Positions 56,598 to 64,000 of a DNA stretch of 64,000 nt are shown here, piece by piece. Positions within the stretch are counted from its first letter, which is position 1. Each line of letters begins with the position of its first letter. A model generated the notes under the pieces. That model ran no database searches and had not been told where the DNA came from. It saw only the letters and a program-made list of their open reading frames with translations. Made by a program: the position numbers and the translations under genes. Source of the DNA: Sphingomonas beigongshangi (lineage in GTDB: Bacteria > Pseudomonadota > Alphaproteobacteria > Sphingomonadales > Sphingomonadaceae); contig NZ_JADHDT010000001.1 in assembly GCF_016820445.1 (NCBI RefSeq), forward strand, positions 558,001 through 622,000. Direction: 5' to 3'.

Positions 56598-56632
56598 ACG
56601 GCCCCCTCCCGCTTGCAACGGGAGGGGCCGTT
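56598..56632 (+). terminator. Terminator after pyk
   Basis: Arms ACGGCCCCCTCCCG and CGGGAGGGGCCGTT around CTTGCAA, starting 4 bp past the stop. The following T-run is short. Confidence 0.75.
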
Positions 56633-56686
56633 CATGACGGCGATTTCACTGGCCCCGCCGCGCCCGCCGGCGCATCGGGCCGCGCC

Positions 56687-57226
56687 ATGGAATTCGAAGT
56701 CAGTGCCGAGGCGAAGGACAAGCGCCTCAACCGCCGGGTCGCGATCACCGTTCTTGCCCTCTCGGTCGTCATGGGCCTTGGCACCATCAAGGACGGGAAC
56801 ATCGTCCAGGCGATGGAGCGCACGGAATCGCGCTCGGTCGATCTGTGGAACGAATATCAGGCGACGCGCACGAAGCTGCGCATGACGGAGATCGCGCAGA
56901 TCCAACTGACCGCGGCGCATGCGGCGCCGTCGGCGAAGCTCGCCGCCGATGCGGCTCGCTATCGTGCCGAGGCGCCCGCTCTTGCCCGAGACGCCCGGAC
57001 CGCCGGCGCGCTCTACGACGCGCTGAACATCCATGACGACCAGTTCGACGCGAGCGAGGCGCTGATCGCCACCGCCATCTCGACCGCCGCGGTCGCCGCC
57101 CTGGTCGAAAGCTCATGGTTGCTCGCCGTCGCCTGGGTGTTCGGCGGCTTCGGCCTGTTCCTGTCGCTGTGCGGCTTCCTGGGCTGGAGCTTCCACCCCG
57201 ATGTGCTCAGCACGGTCCTGGGCTGA
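56687..57226 (+). CDS. DUF4337 membrane protein
   Basis: A 179-residue protein with a cytoplasmic N-terminus (MEFEVSAEAKDKRLNRRVA), one membrane helix at about 18-35 and two more near the C-terminus (TAAVAALVESSWLLAVAWVF, then GGFGLFLSLCGFLGWSF). The middle is a predicted helical periplasmic segment (QATRTKLRMTEIAQIQLTAAH). This matches the DUF4337 layout; function unknown. It starts 93 bp past pyk, after that gene's terminator, and ends 13 bp before the convergent HAD gene. Confidence 0.85.
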   Translation: MEFEVSAEAKDKRLNRRVAITVLALSVVMGLGTIKDGNIVQAMERTESRSVDLWNEYQATRTKLRMTEIAQIQLTAAHAAPSAKLAADAARYRAEAPALARDARTAGALYDALNIHDDQFDASEALIATAISTAAVAALVESSWLLAVAWVFGGFGLFLSLCGFLGWSFHPDVLSTVLG

Positions 57227-57238
57227 TGCCCTGGATCT

Positions 57239-57850
57239 TCAGAGCAACCCCAGCCGGGTGAGCTCCTGCCGCAGCTTCGGCTCGCCGGTGAAGTGCAGGC
57301 CGATCAGCCCGACGCCGTTCGCACCCGCAATATTGGCGACATTGTCGTCGATGAACACCGTGTCCTCCGCCGCCAACCCGAACCGGTCGAGGGCAAGGCG
57401 GTAGATGGCGGGATCGGGCTTCACCATCTTCTCGTCGCCCGACACGACGACGTCGCGGAACCGGTCGAACATCGCCGCCTCACGCGCCCGGAACGGCGGC
57501 CAGAATTCGTGGCTGAAATTGGTGATCGCGAACAGCGGTACGCCGCGGTCATGCAGCTCGTCGACCAGCGCGTGCATGCCCGGCATCGGATCGCCGATGC
57601 TTTCCAGGAAACGCGGTCCCCAGGCATGGATCAGGTCGGCATGGTCCGGATACAGTGCCACGAGCTCCGCCGACGTATCGGCGAAGTCACGTCCGGCGTC
57701 ATGCTGGAAGTGCCAGTCGTGCGTGACGACGTCACGCAGAAACGCATCGAGCGCCCGATCGTCGTCGATCAGGCGCCGATACAGGAACCGGGGGTCCCAG
57801 TCGTACAAGACCCGGCCGACGTCGAAGATGACGGCGGTCGGCAGGCCCAT
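57239..57850 (-). CDS. HAD-superfamily phosphatase (YihX-like)
   Basis: A 203-residue HAD subfamily IA hydrolase. Motif I reads VIFDVGRVLYDWD; motif II is FAITNFS; motif III is EKMVKPDPAIY with the Lys; motif IV is TVFIDDNVAN. The second motif I Asp is replaced by Gly (DVG), as in YihX-type sugar-1-phosphatases. A small cap inserts after motif I. A substrate such as glucose-1-phosphate is possible but unproven. Its strand carries rpmJ 7 bp upstream. Confidence 0.9.
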   Translation of the reverse strand: MGLPTAVIFDVGRVLYDWDPRFLYRRLIDDDRALDAFLRDVVTHDWHFQHDAGRDFADTSAELVALYPDHADLIHAWGPRFLESIGDPMPGMHALVDELHDRGVPLFAITNFSHEFWPPFRAREAAMFDRFRDVVVSGDEKMVKPDPAIYRLALDRFGLAAEDTVFIDDNVANIAGANGVGLIGLHFTGEPKLRQELTRLGLL

Positions 57851-57856
57851 GGCTGC

Positions 57857-57982
57857 TTAGCCCTGGCGCGCCTTGAACCGGCGGTTGGTCTTGTTGATGA
57901 CGTAGGTGCGGCCGCGGCGGCGGATCACGCGGTTGTCCCGGTGGCGGTCCTTGAGCGACTTCAGGCTGTTGCGGATCTTCAT
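57857..57982 (-). CDS. rpmJ: Ribosomal protein bL36
   Basis: A 41-residue L36: [18 protein letters not shown] then [23 protein letters not shown]. It lacks the zinc-binding Cys/His set, like most alphaproteobacterial copies. It is the upstream neighbour of the HAD gene by 7 bp. Found by reading the sequence, since it is too short for most ORF lists. Confidence 0.96.
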   Translation of the reverse strand: MKIRNSLKSLKDRHRDNRVIRRRGRTYVINKTNRRFKARQG

Positions 57983-58115
57983 GATCGATTCGCTTCTTTT
58001 CGAACTAAGAGGTGTCTGAGAAAGCGCGAGCGCCTAGGCAGAAGCGCTGCAATAGTCAAGCAACGCGGGGATGGTTAGAGCGTTTCCGATGCGTAACTTT
58101 ACCGGGATTCGCCGC

Positions 58116-58718
58116 ATGACCCTTCGCCCTTTCCTCGCCCTCGGCCTCGCGGGTGTCACGCTTGCCGGTTGCGCGACAGGCCCGTCGCTCCCGCCGACGC
58201 AGGTCATCCGCTACCACCTCGACCAGCCGATCGCGCGCGGCACGATCTCCGTCCAGCCGCTCGACGCGGGCACGCCGAGCATAGAATTCAAGACCTACGC
58301 CGCCGCCGTCGAAGGCGAGTTGCTCAAGCTAGGCTATACGCTTCCCGCCGCCGGCGCGCGCCCGGATTATGTCGCCACCGTCAACTTCACGCGAACCACG
58401 CGCGAAGGGCCGCCCCGCCAGCCGCCGGTCAGCGTCGGCCTGGGCGGCGGCGGCTTCAGCGGCGGTGGCTGGCATGGCGGCGGTGTCGGGCTTGGCGGCG
58501 GCATCAGCTTCCCGATCGGCAAGCGACGCCCGACCGAGCTGCTCGCGGCGCAATTGTCCGTCACGATCAAGAACGGCCGCGACCAGTCGCCCGTCTGGGA
58601 AGGGCAGGCACAGGGGATCAGCGACCTCAGAAGCGCCGACGAGCAGGCCCCGCGCCTCGCCCGTGCGCTGTTCACGGGGTTCCCCGGTCAGTCCGGTCGC
58701 ACTATCGAGGTGAAATGA
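58116..58718 (+). CDS. DUF4136 lipoprotein
   Basis: A lipoprotein of about 200 residues. The leader is MTLRPFLALGLAGVTLAGC with the lipobox LAGC; in-frame ATGs at 58071 and 58089 would lengthen the leader and cannot be excluded. DUF4136-like body: TYAAAVEGELLKLGYTLPAAGARPDYVATVNF and ELLAAQLSVTIKNGRDQSPVWEGQAQG, with a Gly-rich loop (GLGGGGFSGGGWHGGG) between them. Function unknown; envelope-anchored. It overlaps the carboxypeptidase gene by ATGA. Confidence 0.85.
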   Translation: MTLRPFLALGLAGVTLAGCATGPSLPPTQVIRYHLDQPIARGTISVQPLDAGTPSIEFKTYAAAVEGELLKLGYTLPAAGARPDYVATVNFTRTTREGPPRQPPVSVGLGGGGFSGGGWHGGGVGLGGGISFPIGKRRPTELLAAQLSVTIKNGRDQSPVWEGQAQGISDLRSADEQAPRLARALFTGFPGQSGRTIEVK

Positions 58719-59824
58719 CTATCGCGATCAACGCTGCCTTCGACGGTGGCAACATCAAGCTCGTCGCCATCGAAGGCGACCGTGTGGATCTGGAAATTCT
58801 GAAGGATCACCAGTCGGATTTCTTCCAGTGGTTCTCCTTCCGCATCGCCGGGGCGCGGGGCCGGCGGTTGACCTTTCGCATCCTCAACGCGGGCCAGTCG
58901 GCCTATCCGTTCGGCTGGCCGGGCTACAAGGCCCGCGCCAGCGCGGATCGCGTCTCCTGGCGCATGATCGACACACGGTACGAGGGCGGCGTCCTGTCGT
59001 TCGACTATGACGTCGCGACGGAACTCGCCTGGTTCGCCTATTTTGCGCCCTATACGATGGAGATGCACGTGGCGTTGGTCGCGCGCATCGCGGGCAGGCC
59101 TGGCGTTACCCATCGCGAGCTCGGCACCTCGCTCGACGGTCAGGCCATCGATTATTTCCGCATCGGCTCGGGGTCGAAGCCCGTGTGGCTCTACGCCCGC
59201 CAGCATCCCGGCGAATCGATGGCGGAATGGTGGATGGAGGGCGCGCTCGAATGGTTGACCAGCGCGGCCGCCGCGCCGCTGCTGGCGAAGGCGACCGTCC
59301 ATGTCGTGCCGAACATGAATCCGGACGGCACGCGCCGCGGCCACCTGCGCACCAATGCCGCAGGCGTGAACCTCAATCGCGAATGGCACGCGCCCAGCGC
59401 GGAGCGTAGCCCGGAAGTGCTGTGCGTGCGCGATGCGATGGACGAGACCGGCGTCGTCTTCGCCATCGACGTGCATGGCGACGAGGCGATCCCGGCGAAC
59501 TTCATCGCGGGCTATGAAGGCATTCCGAACTGGACCGAGGATCACGGCGCCAAATTCTACGAATTCGGCCGCCGCCTCGCCGCACACACGCCCGATTTCC
59601 AGGTCGAAAAAGGCTATGAGAAAGCGAGCGCGGGGAATGCCAACCTCTCCATGTCGACCAATCAGCTCGCCCAGCGCTTCGGCGCGGTCTCGGTGACGCT
59701 GGAGATGCCGTTCAAGGACCATGACCCCAATCCGGATCCCGAATTCGGCTGGTCGCCCGAACGGTCGAAAGCGCTTGGAGTCTCCTGCCTGGAGGTGCTG
59801 GCCGGGATGATCGACGACCTGTGA
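58715..59824 (+). CDS. M14-family metallocarboxypeptidase
   Basis: A 369-residue protein of the M14 zinc carboxypeptidase family, close to cytosolic deglutamylase types (AGBL/CCP-like and bacterial homologues). Zinc ligands: H and E in YARQHPGESMAEW and the His in AIDVHGDEAIP; the catalytic Glu is in TLEMPFKD. The N-terminal 130 residues form the typical beta-sandwich prodomain (FFQWFSFRIAGARGRRLTFRILN). No signal peptide. It follows the DUF4136 gene by ATGA overlap and is followed by the GNAT gene by overlapping stop/start. Confidence 0.9.
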   Translation: MTIAINAAFDGGNIKLVAIEGDRVDLEILKDHQSDFFQWFSFRIAGARGRRLTFRILNAGQSAYPFGWPGYKARASADRVSWRMIDTRYEGGVLSFDYDVATELAWFAYFAPYTMEMHVALVARIAGRPGVTHRELGTSLDGQAIDYFRIGSGSKPVWLYARQHPGESMAEWWMEGALEWLTSAAAAPLLAKATVHVVPNMNPDGTRRGHLRTNAAGVNLNREWHAPSAERSPEVLCVRDAMDETGVVFAIDVHGDEAIPANFIAGYEGIPNWTEDHGAKFYEFGRRLAAHTPDFQVEKGYEKASAGNANLSMSTNQLAQRFGAVSVTLEMPFKDHDPNPDPEFGWSPERSKALGVSCLEVLAGMIDDL

Positions 59825-60306
59825 TGCAGGTCCGGGCGGGCGACTTCGGCGATCCGCAGCTCCTGGCGCTGCTCCGCCTCCATGCGGCGGGCATGGAGGC
59901 CCATTCGCCGCCCGGCCATTGCCATTACCTCGACCTGTCGGGGTTGCAGCGACCCGACGTGCGTCTCTGGACGATCTGGGAGCACGACATGCTGCTCGGC
60001 TGCGGCGCGATCAGGACGCTGGCGCCCGGCCATGGCGAGATCAAATCGATGCGCACCGCCCCGACCGCGCTACGTCGCGGCGTGGCGCGCGCGCTGCTCC
60101 GCCATCTCGTCGCGGTGGCGCGCGCCGATGGCATGACGCGGCTCAGCCTGGAAACGGGAACCGGCGCCGCCTTCGCGCCGGCGATCGCGCTTTACGCGGC
60201 GCACGGCTTTGTTGGCGCCGGCCCGTTCGCCGACTATGAGGCGACCCCGTTCAACCAGTTCATGACCCTCGACCTGTCGGAGCCCGTATGCCCACCCTCG
60301 TCCTGA
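59824..60306 (+). CDS. GNAT-family N-acetyltransferase
   Basis: A 160-residue GNAT acetyltransferase. The acetyl-CoA loop region is [36 protein letters not shown] and AALYAAHGF-type [17 protein letters not shown], close to PhnO/AtaT-like small GNATs. Substrate unknown. The ATG 59824 and a GTG at 59821 are both possible; TGATG overlaps the previous stop. Its 3' end overlaps the gpmA start by 19 bp, so it lies in the same operon. Confidence 0.88.
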   Translation: MQVRAGDFGDPQLLALLRLHAAGMEAHSPPGHCHYLDLSGLQRPDVRLWTIWEHDMLLGCGAIRTLAPGHGEIKSMRTAPTALRRGVARALLRHLVAVARADGMTRLSLETGTGAAFAPAIALYAAHGFVGAGPFADYEATPFNQFMTLDLSEPVCPPSS

Positions 60307-60974
60307 TCCGCCACGGCCAGTCCGCCTGGAACCTCGAGAACCGCTTCACCGGCTGGTGGGACGTCGACGTGACCGAAAAGGGCGCCGCGGAGGCGCGCGC
60401 GGCTGGCGAACTGATGGCGGCGAAGGGCCTCGACTTCGACATGACCTTCACCTCGCTGCAGACGCGCGCGATCAAGACGCTGAACCTCGCGCTGGAGGCG
60501 ATGGGCCGACTGTGGCTGCCGACGGAGAAGGACTGGCGCCTGAACGAGCGGCATTACGGCGGCCTGACCGGGCTCGACAAGGCGGAGACCGCCGCCAGGC
60601 ACGGCGACGAGCAGGTGCACATCTGGCGCCGCAGCTTCGACGTGCCCCCCCCGCCGATGGAGCCGGGCAGCGCCTACGATCTGTCGCAGGATCGCCGTTA
60701 TGCCGGCATCGCCGTTCCGCAGACGGAGAGCCTGAAGGACACGATCGCCCGCGTCCTGCCCTATTGGGAGGAGCGGATCGCCCCCGCGCTGAAGGACGAC
60801 CAGCGCGTCCTGATCTCCGCCCACGGCAATTCGCTGCGAGCGCTGGTCAAGCATCTGTCGGGCATCTCGGACGAAGAGATCACCGGTCTGGAGATCCCGA
60901 CCGGCCAGCCGATCGTCTACGAACTGGACGCGACGCTCAACGCGACCGACCGCTACTATCTCAGCGAGCGCTGA
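60288..60974 (+). CDS. gpmA: 2,3-bisphosphoglycerate-dependent phosphoglycerate mutase
   Basis: A 228-residue dPGM interconverting 3- and 2-phosphoglycerate. The phosphorylated His is in [35 protein letters not shown] and the second His in [15 protein letters not shown] complete the site. The start ATG lies 19 bp inside the GNAT gene, an unusual overlap for a glycolytic gene. Confidence 0.97.
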   Translation: MPTLVLIRHGQSAWNLENRFTGWWDVDVTEKGAAEARAAGELMAAKGLDFDMTFTSLQTRAIKTLNLALEAMGRLWLPTEKDWRLNERHYGGLTGLDKAETAARHGDEQVHIWRRSFDVPPPPMEPGSAYDLSQDRRYAGIAVPQTESLKDTIARVLPYWEERIAPALKDDQRVLISAHGNSLRALVKHLSGISDEEITGLEIPTGQPIVYELDATLNATDRYYLSER

Positions 60975-61257
60975 GTGGCCCGATCGAGCGCGCGGCCATA
61001 GCCATGGCTGCGCGCTGATCCTCGCCCAACTGGTTATCCCCCCGAAAGTCGAAGTCCACGGGGGCGATCGGCCTCGATTGCGCGACGTCGATGACGCGCG
61101 TCCCTAGCGCTCGGCTTCCATCGGGACGACGCATGACGCAGCTGCGCGCCCGTTACCGTCGGCATCACGTGAGACGGCCCCCTCGCCTGCTCGACCCTGA
61201 CCGTTGCCCTGCCCCGTACCTTTGGCTAGGCAGCGTCTCCCTCGCGAGGAGCAACGC

Positions 61258-61736
<479 letters not shown>

Positions 61737-61740
<4 letters not shown>

Positions 61741-62792
61741 GGCTCGATCCCGGCGCGACGATCGGTATCCTCGGCGGCGGCCAGCTCGGCCGCATGCTCG
61801 CCGTGGCCGCGGCCCAGCTCGGCTATCGCACGCATGTTCTCGCGCCCGATCGCGAAAGCGTCGCGGCGCAGACGGCGTCCAGCCTGACCCGCGCCGATTA
61901 CCACAATCGCATCGTCCTGGCCGATTTCGCCGCCGCCTGCGATGTCGTGACCTACGAGTTCGAGAACATCGACGTCACGCCCGTCGAGTGGCTGGCGCAG
62001 CGCGTGCCTGTCCATCCCTCCCCCGCCGCGCTGCGCGTCGCGCAGGACCGGATCGCGGAAAAGAAGTTCGTCGAAACGGTCGGAGGTCGCCCGGCGCCCT
62101 GGGCAGCGGTGGACAGCGCCGCGGACCTGGACGCGGCGATCGCGCGGATCGGCTGCCCCGCGATCCTGAAGACCACGCGGTTCGGCTATGACGGCAAGGG
62201 GCAGGCGGTGATCGCCACGCCCGGGGAGGCAGCCCAGGCGTGGGAGACGATCGGCGGCCCGGCGGTGCTCGAAGGTTTCATCCGCTTCGACCATGAGTTC
62301 TCGATCCTGATCGCGCGCGGGCACAACGGTGTAAGCGTGCGGTACGACCCGCCGCACAACGTCCATCGCGATGCGATCCTGCGCACCTCCACCGTCCCAG
62401 CGCCCGCGGAAATCGTAGAACAGGCCGAGGAAGCGACGGCGCTCGCCTGCCGCATCGCCGATGCGCTCGGCTATGTCGGCGTGCTCGCCTGCGAGTTCTT
62501 CGCCACCGTAGACGGCCCGGTGTTCAACGAAATGGCGCCGCGGGTCCATAATTCGGGCCATTGGACGATCGAGGGGGCCGAAACCTCTCAGTTCGAGAAC
62601 CATGTTCGCGCGATTTGCGGCCTGCCGCTGGGGGCGACGACACCAACGGGTCGGGTCGAGATGCGCAACCTGATCGGCGACGATCCCTGGGCGGATGCAC
62701 TGACCGAGCCCGGCGCGCACCTGCATCTCTACGGCAAGGGAGAGGCACGGCCGGGGCGCAAGATGGGGCACGTGACCCGCGTCACACGGTGA
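61737..62792 (+). CDS. purK: N5-carboxyaminoimidazole ribonucleotide synthase
   Basis: A 351-residue ATP-grasp PurK, making N5-CAIR from AIR, ATP and bicarbonate. Visible: [25 protein letters not shown]-grasp [34 protein letters not shown], and [30 protein letters not shown]. Translation is coupled to purE. Confidence 0.97.
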
Positions 62793-62909
62793 TCGCCTCG
62801 ACCGAAGCCGACCTGGCCCCTCGCTGTATCGCGGCGGCGACAGGCCGAGCCGACGCCGTCGTGCTATCTGGCCGCATCGCCTTATCGATCGGACGGCAAT
62901 GGGCCTTGC

Positions 62910-63680
<771 letters not shown>

Positions 63681-63711
63681 CCGCGCCGGCTCCTCGATGG
63701 CGACTGCCGGA

Positions 63712-64000
63712 TCACTTCACCACCGGCAATGCGATGTAGCTCGCATCCGGCCCCGCCACGGTGATCCTCTGCGTCGCCTTGATGAAGTCCGAGGGCTTGG
63801 CGTTGAAGATGTTGGGCACGAACGTCTGCGGATTGCGATCATAGAGCGGGAACCAGCTCGACTGGACCTGCACCATGATGCGGTGGCCGGGCTGGAACAC
63901 GTGATTCACCATCGGCAGCGCGAAGCGATAGGGCAGCGGCGTGTTGGCCGCGATCGGCTTCGCCTGCGACAGGCCTTCACGGTACCGACCGCGGAAGATG
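63712..64000 (-). CDS. CocE/NonD-type hydrolase, C-terminal end only
   Basis: Only the last 95 or so residues lie in the window; the start is beyond position 64000. They read IFRGRYREGLSQAKPIAANT, then LPYRFALPMVNHVFQPGHRIMVQVQSSWFPLYDRNPQTFVPN, ending in VAGPDASYIALPVVK. This is the X-Pro dipeptidyl-peptidase C-terminal beta domain typical of CocE/NonD acylases such as glutaryl-7-ACA acylase. Substrate not determinable. Confidence 0.8.
   Translation of the reverse strand, partial: IFRGRYREGLSQAKPIAANTPLPYRFALPMVNHVFQPGHRIMVQVQSSWFPLYDRNPQTFVPNIFNAKPSDFIKATQRITVAGPDASYIALPVVK

Noticed and set aside
60975-61257. A small gene between gpmA and purE
   Set aside because: Short frames exist on both strands, but none has a Shine-Dalgarno sequence with a protein-like composition.

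Overview
The window is GC-rich, densely coded alphaproteobacterial chromosome, most likely from a Sphingomonas-type organism (Sphingomonadaceae). This rests on the abundance of TonB-dependent receptors (TBDRs) embedded in sugar-utilisation loci, the flavin 'tryptophan halogenase' genes beside them, a GapR-type DUF2312 protein, DUF1244, a cysteine-free L36, and frequent ATGA/GTGA start-stop overlaps. I see no rRNA, tRNA, CRISPR array, insertion sequence or prophage. The left 46 kb is a chain of catabolic islands; the right 17 kb is mostly housekeeping.

Layout. (1) 1-9.1 kb: an alpha-glucan (starch/maltodextrin) locus with two GH13 enzymes, a LacI-family regulator, a flavin halogenase and a TBDR. 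Identical 12-bp sites carrying ATACGTAT lie before the GH13 operon/regulator and before the TBDR. (2) 9.2-23.7 kb: a second glycan locus, probably for beta-glucan, perhaps beta-1,2-glucan. It has a LacI regulator, a PF10091/GH144-like glucanase, a second halogenase, an Oar-like TBDR, two DUF6445 proteins, a GH43-like enzyme with a discoidin domain, a divergent GH3 beta-glucosidase and a GPH-type permease. GTAACCGGTTAC operators precede the TBDR and the GH3 gene. (3) 23.8-32.5 kb: an RlpA-like lipoprotein, a third TBDR, a secreted histidine acid phosphatase (phytase-like), a frameshifted MFS gene, a metallophosphoesterase and an ArsB-like permease; possibly an organophosphate-scavenging set. 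(4) 32.5-46.5 kb: a lactose/galactose (and probably L-arabinose) locus. Exported beta-galactosidase and mutarotase release and equilibrate the sugar, an MFS permease imports it, and a Gfo/Idh dehydrogenase, SMP-30 lactonase and IlvD/EDD dehydratase form the 2-keto-3-deoxy acid. That acid can be split by DgoK/DgoA (De Ley-Doudoroff) or, for pentose acids, go through an AraD1-type FAH protein and a ketoglutarate-semialdehyde dehydrogenase. Four transcription units share a GTC(A/T)GAC-centred operator whose regulator is not in the window.

(5) 46.6-49.3 kb: metE under a cobalamin riboswitch, preceded by a perfect 24-bp palindrome. (6) 49.5-64 kb: ruvA, ruvC, yebC, a DUF1003 protein, a HerA-like ATPase, gapR-like and DUF1244 genes, pyk, a DUF4337 membrane protein, a HAD phosphatase, rpmJ, a DUF4136 lipoprotein, an M14 carboxypeptidase, a GNAT, gpmA, purE-purK, a proline-rich TonB-like protein and the C-terminal end of a CocE/NonD-type hydrolase.

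The most unusual theme is the repeated association of TBDRs for glycans with flavin-dependent halogenase homologues and DUF6445 proteins that carry a plausible 2-oxoglutarate/Fe(II) HxD...H...R motif, although no natural-product genes are nearby. Functions are read from sequence motifs and remembered family features; no database search was run.
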